Source of the DNA: an uncultured Catenibacterium sp.
GTDB lineage: Bacteria; Bacillota_I; Bacilli_A; Erysipelotrichales; Coprobacillaceae
Assembly: GCA_900540685.1 (NCBI GenBank)
Contig: UQGS01000023.1
Location: forward strand, 1-29,555
DNA: 29,555 nt
Direction of reading: 5' to 3'
Shown: positions 8,347 through 17,820 of the stretch, piece by piece
Layout: the number at the start of each line of letters is the position of its first letter
Numbering within the stretch: position 1 is the stretch's first letter
Notes under the pieces: generated by a model
Told to the model about the DNA's origin: nothing
The model's input: the letters and a program-made list of their open reading frames with translations, nothing else
Databases searched by the model: none
Position numbers and translations under genes: made by a program

Positions 8347-9159
8347 TTAATACCTCCTTTTCTGACAGTGAGGACAGTAATATGTCCCTCTTCCTGCAAT
8401 TGTGATTTTCTTTATAGATCCATTACACACTGAACATGTTTCCTGTGCATGAACAGATAAAGTGACCTGGAATAATCCATGAATGCCATTGGCATCAAAT
8501 GAATGGATGGTTGTACCGCCCTGCGCAATGGCTTCCTTTAAAATAGTACTGGATACTTCTATCAATTCTTCTATACGTTTCTTAGAAAGTCGATTCCCTC
8601 TTGTACGAGGATCCATTCCCATTCTAAAACATATTTCATTTGCATAGATATTTCCTATACCAGTAAAAATAGACTGATCCAGTAATAATTGTTTAATAGG
8701 CAGATGGCTTTGATGGATACGAGGATAGATGTAATCAAATGTGGCTTCCATCGGTTCTTGTCCTAATCGACATAGTGGTGGTATTTTGCGATAGTGCTTT
8801 TTGTCTACTAACTGCATACGGCCAAACTTTCTTGTATCGTTATAACGAAGATCTGTACCATCTGTCATATGAAAGATAATATGATCATATTTATCATAGG
8901 GTTCATCTTTCATTTTTATATTGTATTTCCCTTCCATTCTGAGATGAGAAATAAATGCATCGTTATCTAGAATAAAGATCAGATATTTACCATATCGATC
9001 TATATCACATATAGATTGATGAATGAGTGTAGAGACGAATGTCTCTACATCTCCATCAATAATACGTGGATAGCGTACTTCTATTGAGTCTATTGTTTTA
9101 TGAAGCACAAAGTTCTTTAAGGTTCTTCGTACTGTTTCTACTTCTGGTAATTCAGGCAT
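8347..9159 (-). CDS. mutM: Formamidopyrimidine-DNA glycosylase (Fpg)
   Basis: Base-excision repair enzyme that removes 8-oxoguanine and formamidopyrimidines and then cuts the abasic site. The 270-residue protein starts MPELPEVET, giving the N-terminal Pro nucleophile and Glu. SHLRMEGKY holds the conserved Lys of the DNA-binding loop. The C-terminal zinc finger is intact, with Cys242, Cys245, Cys262 and Cys265 and the GRGTYYCPHC sequence. The start codon shares one base with the polA stop (TAATG), so the two are translationally coupled. Confidence 0.97.
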   Translation of the reverse strand: MPELPEVETVRRTLKNFVLHKTIDSIEVRYPRIIDGDVETFVSTLIHQSICDIDRYGKYLIFILDNDAFISHLRMEGKYNIKMKDEPYDKYDHIIFHMTDGTDLRYNDTRKFGRMQLVDKKHYRKIPPLCRLGQEPMEATFDYIYPRIHQSHLPIKQLLLDQSIFTGIGNIYANEICFRMGMDPRTRGNRLSKKRIEELIEVSSTILKEAIAQGGTTIHSFDANGIHGLFQVTLSVHAQETCSVCNGSIKKITIAGRGTYYCPHCQKRRY

Positions 9160-11762
9160 TATTTTAATTCACACCAATTCTTGGCATAGTTGCCTTCTAC
9201 AATAAGAGGGACATCCATCTTAATGCAGTTTTCCATCTTCTCTTTAACTAATGACATCACTTCTTCTAATTCATCTTCAAAGACATCAAAGATGAGTTCA
9301 TCGTGTACCTGAAGAATCATCTGTGATTTAAGATGTTTTTCTTTAAGTGCTTTGTCTACTTCAATCATCGCAAGTTTTAAGATATCAGCACCAGTTCCCT
9401 GGATTGGTGTATTCATGGCATATCTTTGTGCCTGCTGACGAACCATGAAGTTCTTATCATTGATTGTAGGAATATATCTTTTTCTATTAAGTAATGTAGA
9501 GACATAACCCTGCTTCTTACATGTTTCTACGACTTCATCCATATATGTTTTCACTTCCGGATATGTTTCAAAATATTTATTAATAAAGTCTCTTGCTTCT
9601 GAAATAGACATACCAATATCCTTAGAGAGTCTGAATTCACTCATACCATAAATAATACCGAAGTTTACAGCTTTTGCCTGAGAACGCATCTGTGAAGTAA
9701 CTTCTTCATCCTTCACACCAAACACAAGTGCTGCAGTATGTCTATGGATATCCTTGCCTTGATTGAATGCATCAATCAGATTAGTAACATGCGCCATATG
9801 GGCAAGAATTCTGAGTTCAATCTGAGAATAGTCAAATGATACAAGATAACCATTATGTGACACAAAGGCTTTTCTAATGAGTTTTCCTTCTTCACTTCTG
9901 ACAGGAATATTCTGTAAATTTGGATCAACTGAAGAGAGACGTCCTGTATGAGTCAAAGTCTGTTTATAGATTGTATGAATCTTATTGTCTGGGAAGACCT
10001 GTTCCTGTAGTCCTTTTAAGTATGTAGAAGAGAGTTTAGTCAACATTCTATATTCAAGTACTAATGGGACAACTGGATGAGCATCAATGATCTTTTCTAA
10101 GACATCCTGACTTGTAGAATAACCAGTCTTTGTCTTCTTACCACCTTTTAAGCCAAGATCTTCAAATAATACCTGACCTAATTGTTTAGGTGAAGAGATA
10201 TTGAATGTAGTACCTGAGATACGATAGATATCATTGGCTAGCTTCTCAATTGTTTCATCAAAAGCTGTATCCATTTCCTTTAATACATCTAAGTCTATTT
10301 CAGTACCTGCAAATTCCATTTCACCCAAGATTCGTGTAACAGGAAGCTCAATGTCTTCATATAGTTCATACTGTTTTTTATCTTTTAGTTCTTTAGTCAC
10401 TACATCCTTAAGTTCATAGATTGCTTTGGCTTTAGATACAACATGCTGTGCTAGGATGTCATCTTCTGGAATATGTTTCTTAGCACCCTTTCCAAATACT
10501 TCTTCATCATATTGGACACCTTCATAATCAAAGTGTGTACATACATATTTGAGTTCTTCTTTAATAGCTGGTTCTAAGACATAAGAGGCAAGTGATAAGT
10601 CAAATGTATAACCATTGATTTCTATTCCATTCCATCTAGAACCAATGACAGCACTCTTGATATCATAGCCATACTTCTTCTTATTTTCATCCTTTAAGTA
10701 AGCTAGGAATGCTTCATCCTTTAATGCATTCTCATAAGAGATGAAATAAGCCTGTTCATCATTGTAGATTCCATAACCTAGAATAATAGAACGATGATAG
10801 TTCGTATCATAAATAGAGGCATAGACAGCACTGTCTTTTGTGATTTCAGGCATATGATCTACTATTTCAAACTTCAATTCCTTTTTAGGTGCTACTTCTA
10901 TTGTCATAGATTTAATGAGAGAGTTCATATCATATTTTTCATAAAATGACTTGAGTGTTTCATAGTCATAACCCTGATATCTCGCTTTTTCTAAGTCTAC
11001 ATCTAAAGGAATGTCTCTAAGTATTGTGGCTACCTTCTTACTCATTAAGGCATCTTCCATACCTGCTCTGATCTTTTCACCCATCTTACCTTTGAGTTCA
11101 TCCTGATGTTCCTGCAATCCTTCAATGGTTCCATACTGGTGTAATAGTTTTAAAGCAGTCTTTTCACCAACTCCTTTAATACCTGGAATGTTATCAGAAC
11201 TATCACCCATTAATCCTAAGAAATCTCTAAACTGGTCTGGCTTTAAACCATATTTATCAAGTAAAGTTTCTTCATTATAAATATCAAGTTCAGTGACACC
11301 TTTCACCGTACGATAGATTGTAGTCTGAGGTGAGATCAACTGATTAGCATCTTTATCTCCTGTATAAACAGAGACTTTGAGGTTATTCTTTTCACCAAAG
11401 TCTACAAGTGTACCAATGATATCATCCCCTTCATAACCTTCTACTTCATACCATGTGATGTTATGGGCAGTAAGGTATTCTCTTGCAAGCGCAAACTGAG
11501 GAATAAGTTCCTGTGGTGTTTCTTTTCGTGTCGCTTTATAAGTATCTAATAGTTCATTACGGAATGTTTTCTTCCCATAATCAAATGCGACAATGACATA
11601 TTTAGGATTGGTACTGATAATCTTTTCCACCATACGTGCAAAGCCATAGACACCATTAGTAGGAATCCCATTACGATTGACCATATAGTTACCTGTATAA
11701 CCTGTGGCATAGAATGCCTTAAACAGTAATGAGTTCCCATCTATTAATACTAATTCTTCCAT
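9159..11762 (-). CDS. polA: DNA polymerase I
   Basis: Repair and Okazaki-fragment-processing polymerase of 867 residues. The N-terminal 5' nuclease domain (about 1-290) keeps its acidic motifs: IDGNSLLFKAF, GYEGDDIIG, GDKDANQL and GDSSDNIPGIKGVG. The central 3'-5' exonuclease-like domain (about 300-470) lacks the DxE pair (AVYASIYD in its place) and the last acidic motif, so proofreading is probably lost, as in Bacillus PolA. The polymerase domain is complete: DYSQIEL (644-650), the O-helix RSQAKAVNFGIIYG and VHDE (819-822). It starts 1 base after the dnaE stop with AAAGGAG upstream, and ends overlapping mutM by 1 base. Confidence 0.97.
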   Translation of the reverse strand: MEELVLIDGNSLLFKAFYATGYTGNYMVNRNGIPTNGVYGFARMVEKIISTNPKYVIVAFDYGKKTFRNELLDTYKATRKETPQELIPQFALAREYLTAHNITWYEVEGYEGDDIIGTLVDFGEKNNLKVSVYTGDKDANQLISPQTTIYRTVKGVTELDIYNEETLLDKYGLKPDQFRDFLGLMGDSSDNIPGIKGVGEKTALKLLHQYGTIEGLQEHQDELKGKMGEKIRAGMEDALMSKKVATILRDIPLDVDLEKARYQGYDYETLKSFYEKYDMNSLIKSMTIEVAPKKELKFEIVDHMPEITKDSAVYASIYDTNYHRSIILGYGIYNDEQAYFISYENALKDEAFLAYLKDENKKKYGYDIKSAVIGSRWNGIEINGYTFDLSLASYVLEPAIKEELKYVCTHFDYEGVQYDEEVFGKGAKKHIPEDDILAQHVVSKAKAIYELKDVVTKELKDKKQYELYEDIELPVTRILGEMEFAGTEIDLDVLKEMDTAFDETIEKLANDIYRISGTTFNISSPKQLGQVLFEDLGLKGGKKTKTGYSTSQDVLEKIIDAHPVVPLVLEYRMLTKLSSTYLKGLQEQVFPDNKIHTIYKQTLTHTGRLSSVDPNLQNIPVRSEEGKLIRKAFVSHNGYLVSFDYSQIELRILAHMAHVTNLIDAFNQGKDIHRHTAALVFGVKDEEVTSQMRSQAKAVNFGIIYGMSEFRLSKDIGMSISEARDFINKYFETYPEVKTYMDEVVETCKKQGYVSTLLNRKRYIPTINDKNFMVRQQAQRYAMNTPIQGTGADILKLAMIEVDKALKEKHLKSQMILQVHDELIFDVFEDELEEVMSLVKEKMENCIKMDVPLIVEGNYAKNWCELK

Positions 11763-11763
11763 C

Positions 11764-14700
11764 TTATAACTCCTTTACTTGATTAATAATAAAAGATAAA
11801 CGATCACGGTATTGAACACGAACATTCATTTCCACAATCTTTCCTCTTTCTAGTATATTCTTATAACGTTCATATTGATTAGAGAAGCAGACAAATTCTA
11901 CTTGTCCTGTTTCATCCTGACCTTCAATAAAAGCCATTTCTCTTCCCTTCTTGTCTACAATAGCACGTACAGAACTAATACTACATACAACTAATATACT
12001 ACGATCCATATAGCTTTCTACATCTACGAGATTCACTAATGAATGTTTGATTTTCTGTTTCACATAGACAATAGGATGAGTCGATATATAGAGACCTAAT
12101 ACATCCTTTTCTCTTTCTAAACGTTCAAATTTATTTTCTCTGACTTCTTCAAAGATTGGTTTTTCATCGACCCCTAATTGTATATACTCCAACATGAGTG
12201 AAATATTCTTACGTAAATAGGCTCTATTTTTATTAAATTCATCAAAAGCCCCTGCATCGATTAAACTTTCTAACATCTTAGATGATAAAGAAGGAAGTCT
12301 ACCTAAGAAATCATACATATCCTTAAAGAGACCTTTTTCTCTTTCTTGAAGAATCATCTTATAGCCAGCAGCTCCTACGTTCTTAATAGAAACTAAAGAG
12401 TAACGAATACCGCCTTCTTCTACCATAAAGCGTGAATAAGAATAATTGATAGAAGGTTGGAGAATCTTGACACCATAGCGTTTAGATTCTTCAATGGTAC
12501 GCATTTTACTAGAGGCAGAACCTGATTCATTGGAAAGAATAGCCGCGAAGAAATAGAGTGGATAATTGGCTTTAAGATAAGCCAATTGATAAGCGACATA
12601 ACCATAGGCAACAGAATGACTCTTATTGAATCCATAGTTCGCAAACTTTTCTATCATCTGATAAAGTTTTGTGACAACATCTTCTTTAAACCCTTTTTTG
12701 ATTGCCCCTTGAATGAATTCTTCCTTCATTCCTGCCATCATGCTTTCATCTTTATAAGAGACAGCTTTTCTTAATATATCTGCACGTCCTAAAGAGAATC
12801 CTGCAATGATCTGAGCTATCTGCATGATCTGTTCCTGATAGATCATAATACCATAGGTAGATTTAAGTATTGGTTCTAGTTCTTTGAGTAAGTAAGTGAT
12901 ATTGTTTTTATTCTTTCTACCTTCTAGATATCTAGGTATGTTTTCCATTGGACCTGGTCGATATAACGCAATGGCTGCAACGATATCATCAAAACATTCA
13001 GGTTTCATCTTTTGAAGTAATGAACGCATACCACTTGATTCTAACTGGAATACACCTGTTGTATCTCCACGAGAGATTAAATGATACGTGCGTGCATCAT
13101 TAAGAGGTATGGTGTTAATAGAGAATGTCTGACCTAATTTTCTTTCGATATCCTTCATAATATAATCAATCATAGTCAGATTCTTAAGTCCTAAGAAGTC
13201 CATCTTAAGGAGTCCTGTTTTTTCGATATAATCCTTAGAGTACTGACTCATGATCATATCACTTGGTCCAATGACTAAAGGTACAACATCTCTTAATGGT
13301 TCATAGGATAAAACCACACCAGCTGCATGCATCGTAATATTACGTGGTAAGTATTCTACAAGACTCATAGGCGCAATAAGACGTGAAAGGACTGGATCTT
13401 TTTGAATCATATCCTGGAATGAGGCACTTGTAGAATAGACTTCACTGATTGATTTACGATGTTTAGGGGCTGTAGGCACCATCTTCGCAATCATTTCTAG
13501 TCTTGGTAAGGGAATACCCATCACCTTTCCTATATCCTTAATCGCATTACGAGGTCCATAAGTAGAAAAAGCGACTATCTGTGCTACATGATCATGACCA
13601 TATTTATCACAGACATATTGAATGACTTCATCACGACGATCATCCTGGAAGTCTACGTCAATATCTGGCATGGATACTCTTTCTGGATTTAAGAAACGTT
13701 CAAAGAGTAGATTATATTTTAATGGATCAATATTTGTGATACCTAAACAATAGGCAACGAGTGATCCAGCGGCTGATCCTCTACCTGGGCCTACGAGTAT
13801 ACCATGTTTTTTCGCATATTGTACATAATCAAATACAATCAAGAAGTAATCATCATAACCCATTGTATGAATGGTTTTTAATTCATAGAGTAAACGGTCT
13901 TTATAGTTATCTGTAATAGGCTGATTCTTAAAGCGCTGTTTCAATCCTTTGATACAAAGATGTCTTAAATAAGCACCACTATCATTATTAGGAGTCTTAT
14001 AGTGAGGTAGACCATTTTCTGTCTTCTGTATAGAACCATAACAGTTATCTATCATTTCTTCCGTATTCTTAATAATATCTGGATAACGACCAAATATTTC
14101 TCTGATTTCTTTTTCTGATTTTAAGTAACGTTCACTTGTCAGTGGTTCATGATCTTTATTTAGAACTTCACCCTTTTTAGAAGACTGTAATAAATCTAAA
14201 GTGAGCGCATCATGAGAATGCAGGTAACGGACATCATTGCCCCAGATACATGGGATATCTAAGAACTGGGCACATTGAATCAATGTCTTGTTGCGTAATG
14301 AATGACCACTATTCCCATCTTCTACAACCATCACACGATATGAAGCACCAAATAGATTCTTCATAGTCTTCATAAAACGCATTATTGGGCGTTCTATCTG
14401 AGCATGATCAAATAAATCTTTTTTCTTTTCTTTTGCCTCTTCGTTCTGAAGAAGTATATCTTCATATTCATGAGATACAATATAGAGATGATCTCTATAG
14501 TTGGATAAAGCTTTAATTGAGATTGCTTTATGTTCATTTAAGTTAATATCACTCACAATACGGACTAAATCCTTATATCCCACATCATCACGGGCATAAA
14601 GTGCGAGATGTATCAAATCATCATTATATATAATAGAGGCATTGACACCAAGTATTGGCTTAATAGAAGCTTTTGTGCATGCTTCATAGAATTCAAAGGC

Positions 14701-14835
14701 ACCATACATATTATTATCGTCTGTTAAGGCAAGAGCCTGGATATGTTTTGATTTTGCGTTATCTATAAGAGATTGAATCAGTATTGTACTCTCCTGAAAG
14801 CTATAAGCACTTTTAATCTGTAAGTGTCCAAACAT
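11764..14835 (-). CDS. dnaE: DNA polymerase III alpha subunit, DnaE type
   Basis: Replicative DNA polymerase of family C. In Bacillota DnaE extends primers before PolC takes over. The 1023-residue product has an N-terminal PHP domain, the polymerase core with GPGRGSAAGS (about 350-359) and the catalytic PDIDVDF (390-396), a helix-hairpin-helix/tail region and a C-terminal OB fold (VVCSISSVRAIVDKKG...). In the PHP domain the HLxVHS motif reads HLQIKS, so a metal-binding His is Lys. I place the start at 14835 (protein MFGHLQ) with AAGGAGAGG upstream. A GTG codon at 14859 is in frame but lies at about the transcript start, so it is unlikely to be used. First gene of the operon running to dnaI. 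Confidence 0.95.
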   Translation of the reverse strand: MFGHLQIKSAYSFQESTILIQSLIDNAKSKHIQALALTDDNNMYGAFEFYEACTKASIKPILGVNASIIYNDDLIHLALYARDDVGYKDLVRIVSDINLNEHKAISIKALSNYRDHLYIVSHEYEDILLQNEEAKEKKKDLFDHAQIERPIMRFMKTMKNLFGASYRVMVVEDGNSGHSLRNKTLIQCAQFLDIPCIWGNDVRYLHSHDALTLDLLQSSKKGEVLNKDHEPLTSERYLKSEKEIREIFGRYPDIIKNTEEMIDNCYGSIQKTENGLPHYKTPNNDSGAYLRHLCIKGLKQRFKNQPITDNYKDRLLYELKTIHTMGYDDYFLIVFDYVQYAKKHGILVGPGRGSAAGSLVAYCLGITNIDPLKYNLLFERFLNPERVSMPDIDVDFQDDRRDEVIQYVCDKYGHDHVAQIVAFSTYGPRNAIKDIGKVMGIPLPRLEMIAKMVPTAPKHRKSISEVYSTSASFQDMIQKDPVLSRLIAPMSLVEYLPRNITMHAAGVVLSYEPLRDVVPLVIGPSDMIMSQYSKDYIEKTGLLKMDFLGLKNLTMIDYIMKDIERKLGQTFSINTIPLNDARTYHLISRGDTTGVFQLESSGMRSLLQKMKPECFDDIVAAIALYRPGPMENIPRYLEGRKNKNNITYLLKELEPILKSTYGIMIYQEQIMQIAQIIAGFSLGRADILRKAVSYKDESMMAGMKEEFIQGAIKKGFKEDVVTKLYQMIEKFANYGFNKSHSVAYGYVAYQLAYLKANYPLYFFAAILSNESGSASSKMRTIEESKRYGVKILQPSINYSYSRFMVEEGGIRYSLVSIKNVGAAGYKMILQEREKGLFKDMYDFLGRLPSLSSKMLESLIDAGAFDEFNKNRAYLRKNISLMLEYIQLGVDEKPIFEEVRENKFERLEREKDVLGLYISTHPIVYVKQKIKHSLVNLVDVESYMDRSILVVCSISSVRAIVDKKGREMAFIEGQDETGQVEFVCFSNQYERYKNILERGKIVEMNVRVQYRDRLSFIINQVKEL

Positions 14836-14861
14836 AATATCCTCTCCTTCCTTGTTCACCC

Positions 14862-14870
14862 ATTATACCA
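14862..14870 (-). promoter_or_regulatory. Extended -10 promoter of the dnaE-dnaI operon
   Basis: TGGTATAAT on the minus strand is a perfect -10 with the TG extension. No good -35 is seen 17 bases upstream. The transcript would start near 14855, about 20 bases before the dnaE ATG. The plsC terminator lies just upstream, so the operon depends on this promoter. Confidence 0.75.
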
Positions 14871-14897
14871 AATTATCCCTTCTATTTATAGTTTGAT

Positions 14898-14925
14898 AAA
14901 AAAAAGAACATGCCTAAGCATGTTC
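14898..14925 (-). terminator. Intrinsic terminator overlapping the plsC stop codon
   Basis: An 8-bp stem GAACATGC/GCATGTTC (14906-14925) with a 4-base loop is followed by eight U. The plsC TAG lies at the loop (14914-14916), so the last plsC codons form one arm. It ends the thyA-folA-plsC unit. Confidence 0.93.
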
Positions 14926-15636
14926 CTTGATGAGTTCATCCATCTTAGTTTGTATTCTAGATTGTACAAGGTTGGCTACTTCTACGCTATTCATGTCCTT
15001 ATATTCTTCATAAGGGATTGGAGGAAGATAGTGGATTCCACAATCAACTCTCTTAATAGAATTACTGTCTAATACCTTAAAACAGTTATACATGACACAT
15101 GGAATAATAGGAACCTGTGCATCCATAGCTGGTTTAAATGAACCACCCTTGAATTCTAATAGTTCATTTCCCTTTTTAGAACGTGTTCCTTCTGGAAAGA
15201 TGATATAAGGGATGCCTTCAGACATTTCTTTTTTAACCTGTCTCATAAGCTTCATAGAAGCTCTTAAGTTTGTACGATCAATGGCAGGATATTCCATGAA
15301 TTCAGCCACATCTCTTAAGAAGATAACGTCCAATAGTTCTTTTTTAAAAACAATCTTGAAAGGACGTTCAATACTGTCAAATAATGCAAGAATATCAAAT
15401 AATCCCTGATGGTTAGGAGCGACAAAGAAACCACCTGTTTCAGGTATATATTCTGTGCCTGTCATAGTTAAATTAACACGTGCTCTTTTTGTTGCTTTCT
15501 TTAAAAGTCTTCTTGTCCAGTCAATACGTTCTTCAAAAGGAATTGTATCCTTATGTTTCTTGATATGTTTTAACTGGAAGATCAGTACGGGTAATTCAAA
15601 GAAAAAACGAAGCACAATTAATATAAGTCTTTTCAT
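14914..15636 (-). CDS. plsC: 1-acylglycerol-3-phosphate O-acyltransferase (PlsC family)
   Basis: Makes phosphatidic acid from lysophosphatidic acid at the membrane. The 240-residue protein has a hydrophobic N-terminal segment (about 4-22), the catalytic HX4D motif NHQGLFD (His76, Asp81) and the substrate motif FPEGTR (147-152). Its ATG overlaps the folA stop by 4 bases (ATGA), so it is the third gene of the thyA-folA-plsC operon. It could acylate a related lysophospholipid, but the PlsC family call is firm. Confidence 0.92.
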   Translation of the reverse strand: MKRLILIVLRFFFELPVLIFQLKHIKKHKDTIPFEERIDWTRRLLKKATKRARVNLTMTGTEYIPETGGFFVAPNHQGLFDILALFDSIERPFKIVFKKELLDVIFLRDVAEFMEYPAIDRTNLRASMKLMRQVKKEMSEGIPYIIFPEGTRSKKGNELLEFKGGSFKPAMDAQVPIIPCVMYNCFKVLDSNSIKRVDCGIHYLPPIPYEEYKDMNSVEVANLVQSRIQTKMDELIKEHA

Positions 15637-16097
15637 TTTTGATAGATTTCTAGTGTAAATGTCTCAAATGGCTTTTCTTCTACGAGACGATAGTTATATT
15701 CAGAAAAGTCAGGGAAATATGTTTCTCCTGTATAATCTCCAGGAATACGTGATAAAAGAATCTGATCACAATAGGGAAGTGCCTGTTTATACACAGAGGC
15801 ACCACCAGAAATAAAGAGGTCTTCACCACGCTCTTTAAAAGCTTTAATAGTGCCTTCTAAATCATCCACTACTTCTACTCTATCATCTTCAAAATTATGA
15901 GAGAGGACAATAGTATGACGTTTAGGTAGAGGTTTACCAATGGCCTGATAAGTTGTTTTCCCCATTAATAATGTATGATTGAGTGTTGTACTTCTAAAGC
16001 GTTTGAAGTCTTCACTATTGTGCCATGGCATCCCATTGTCTGTTTCCTTTTTCCCAATGAGATTATTTTTATCTGCTGCAACAATGATAGTAATCAT
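15633..16097 (-). CDS. folA: Dihydrofolate reductase
   Basis: Reduces dihydrofolate to tetrahydrofolate with NADPH. The 154-residue protein begins MITIIVAADKNNLIG and has MPWH (23-26) with the catalytic acid at Asp30, and MGKTTYQAIGKPLP, the NADPH-binding region. It overlaps thyA and plsC by 4 bases each. Pairing with thyA is functional: thymidylate synthase produces the dihydrofolate that this enzyme recycles. Confidence 0.96.
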   Translation of the reverse strand: MITIIVAADKNNLIGKKETDNGMPWHNSEDFKRFRSTTLNHTLLMGKTTYQAIGKPLPKRHTIVLSHNFEDDRVEVVDDLEGTIKAFKERGEDLFISGGASVYKQALPYCDQILLSRIPGDYTGETYFPDFSEYNYRLVEEKPFETFTLEIYQK

Positions 16098-16972
16098 ACA
16101 CTGACCTTACCTTTCAATGGACCATGAGACTGATAACCTTCTAACTTAATATCTTCAATCTTGAAATCAAAGAGATTATCAATATCCTTATTTAATACAA
16201 GATGAGGTAATGGAAGAGGTTCTCTTTCAATCTGTGTCTTGACTACATCAAAGTGATCCTTATAAATATGAGCATCACCAATTGTATGAATGAATTCTTT
16301 TGGTTCATAACCACATACCTGGGCAAGCATACATGTAAGTAAGGCATAAGATGCGATATTAAATGGAACACCCAAGAATGTATCAGCACTTCTCTGATAT
16401 AATTGACAGCTTAAGTATTTTTGATCACTTGATACATAGAACTGCATCAATGTATGACATGGTGGTAAAGCCATCTCATCTACCTGGCTAGGATTCCATG
16501 CAGAAATAATATGTCTTCTAGAGAATGGATTATTCTTTAAAGAATCAATGAGCTTCATTAACTGGTCAGTGCCTTCATTATTAAAGTTACGCCATTGTGC
16601 GCCATAAACAGGACCTAAGTTACCGTGTTTCTTCGCAAAGTCATCATCATTCTTGATCTTTTCTACAAATTCTTCTAATGTTTCACCATTGAAGTCTTCA
16701 CTTTTCTTAAAGTCTTCATAAGGCCATTCATTCCATATTTTCACATTACGGTCTACTAAATATTTGATATTTGTATCACCCTTAATAAACCATAATAGTT
16801 CTTCCGCAATAGGACGTAAATACATCTTCTTAGTAGTAAGAAGAGGAAATCCTTCACGTAAATCATAGCGTGTCTGATATCCAAATACAGAACGTGTACC
16901 AGTCCCTGTGCGGTCAGGACGGTCTTCTCCATGTTCTAGGATATATTGACACATATCTAGATATTGTTTCAA
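16094..16972 (-). CDS. thyA: Thymidylate synthase (ThyA), TTG start
   Basis: Methylates dUMP to dTMP using methylenetetrahydrofolate. The 292-residue protein carries DRTGTGTRS (20-28), the nucleophile Cys172 in PPCHTL and QRSAD further on. It is longer than the 264-residue E. coli enzyme because of an insert around residues 85-118, as in Lactobacillus-type ThyA. The start codon is TTG at 16970-16972; AAAGGAGG lies 8 bases upstream and the N-terminus MKQYLDMCQYIL matches the family, so TTG is the likely start. It overlaps folA by 4 bases. An extended -10 promoter lies about 35 bases upstream. Confidence 0.96.
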   Translation of the reverse strand: MKQYLDMCQYILEHGEDRPDRTGTGTRSVFGYQTRYDLREGFPLLTTKKMYLRPIAEELLWFIKGDTNIKYLVDRNVKIWNEWPYEDFKKSEDFNGETLEEFVEKIKNDDDFAKKHGNLGPVYGAQWRNFNNEGTDQLMKLIDSLKNNPFSRRHIISAWNPSQVDEMALPPCHTLMQFYVSSDQKYLSCQLYQRSADTFLGVPFNIASYALLTCMLAQVCGYEPKEFIHTIGDAHIYKDHFDVVKTQIEREPLPLPHLVLNKDIDNLFDFKIEDIKLEGYQSHGPLKGKVSV

Positions 16973-17003
16973 ATTATATTCCTCCTTTTATGCATTTGAC
17001 CAC

Positions 17004-17012
17004 ATGATAACA
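17004..17012 (-). promoter_or_regulatory. Extended -10 promoter of thyA-folA-plsC
   Basis: TGTTATCAT on the minus strand is an extended -10 box located about 32 bases before the thyA TTG. There is no clear -35. It lies downstream of the terminator of the preceding unit. Confidence 0.55.
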
Positions 17013-17055
17013 CAAATAGTGATAAATGGGATATACAAATACTGGTTCTTTGTAT

Positions 17056-17083
17056 AAAAAAGAAGAAGTATTTCTACTTCTTC
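17056..17083 (-). terminator. Intrinsic terminator overlapping the end of the TIM-barrel gene
   Basis: A 9-bp stem GAAGAAGTA/TACTTCTTC with a GAAA loop (17062-17083) is followed by TTTTTTATA. The last codons and the TAG stop of the gene form the first arm. Confidence 0.93.
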
Positions 17084-17763
17084 ATCTGTTCACGGTAGTT
17101 TTCCATCATACCTTTAAATATTTCAGCACTTGTAGGAGGTGTAAATGTGACTGCGTTCGCACCTGCTTCAATAACTTCTTTAATTGTTTCTTCAGTTGGT
17201 CCACCAGTCGCAATGATTGGGAAATCCTTATCAATAGTTCTTAATGCCTTGACGATTTCTACAGTCTGTTTTCCACCAGATACATTGATGATTTTAGCAC
17301 CACTATGTAACATACGTTCTTCTAGATCTTCATCAAGTGATACAACAGTAAGGACAATAGGAATATCTACTAAACGTGATAGTTCTCTGATCATTTCTGT
17401 ATGTACAGGGGCATTGAGTACAACAGCCGCTGCACCATGTAATTCTGCATCCAGGGCAATCTTGAATACTCTTGCACCATTGGTAGTCCCTCCACCTACG
17501 CCTACAAATACAGGTTGTCTAGCGACTCCGATAATCGCATTAGTAATCTGAATTGTAGGCGTAAAAGGATAAACAGAAAGAATCGCATCTGCGTTATTAT
17601 TCGCAATAAGTGCAACATCTGTACTAAACAATAAGCTTTTTATACGTCTTCCATTCACATTAATACCACTGGCTTTGTACATCACTTCTGGTACTTCTAC
17701 AGTATGTTTTAATGTAGACTGGATTCTTGGTGTCATTTTAGGGGTTTTCATTAAGTCGTTCAT
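17074..17763 (-). CDS. TIM-barrel protein of unknown function
   Basis: A 229-residue cytoplasmic protein with no signal peptide or membrane segment. Alternating strands and helices, and Gly-rich turns at strand ends (VFVGVGGGTTNG about 87-98, INVSGGK, IIATGGPTEET), look like a phosphate-binding (beta/alpha)8 barrel of the type found in KDPG aldolase, NanE and HisA/HisF relatives. I do not recognise the specific family, and the substrate is unknown. The start has AAAGGAG upstream. It is a single-gene unit between thyA and a purine permease with its own -10 and terminator, so context gives little help. Confidence 0.8.
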   Translation of the reverse strand: MNDLMKTPKMTPRIQSTLKHTVEVPEVMYKASGINVNGRRIKSLLFSTDVALIANNNADAILSVYPFTPTIQITNAIIGVARQPVFVGVGGGTTNGARVFKIALDAELHGAAAVVLNAPVHTEMIRELSRLVDIPIVLTVVSLDEDLEERMLHSGAKIINVSGGKQTVEIVKALRTIDKDFPIIATGGPTEETIKEVIEAGANAVTFTPPTSAEIFKGMMENYREQMKK

Positions 17764-17786
17764 ATATTCTCACTCCTTTAAGTCAC

Positions 17787-17792
17787 ATTATA
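17787..17792 (-). promoter_or_regulatory. Probable -10 box of the TIM-barrel gene
   Basis: A consensus TATAAT lies 24 bases before the ATG, downstream of the permease terminator. The -35 position is poor, so this is tentative. Confidence 0.5.
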
Positions 17793-17820
17793 CGCTTCTT
17801 TTAAAAACATTATATGAACA

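Noticed and set aside
14836..14859. Upstream GTG start for dnaE
   Set aside because: It lies at about the expected transcript start and has no ribosome site, while AAGGAGAGG fits the ATG at 14835.
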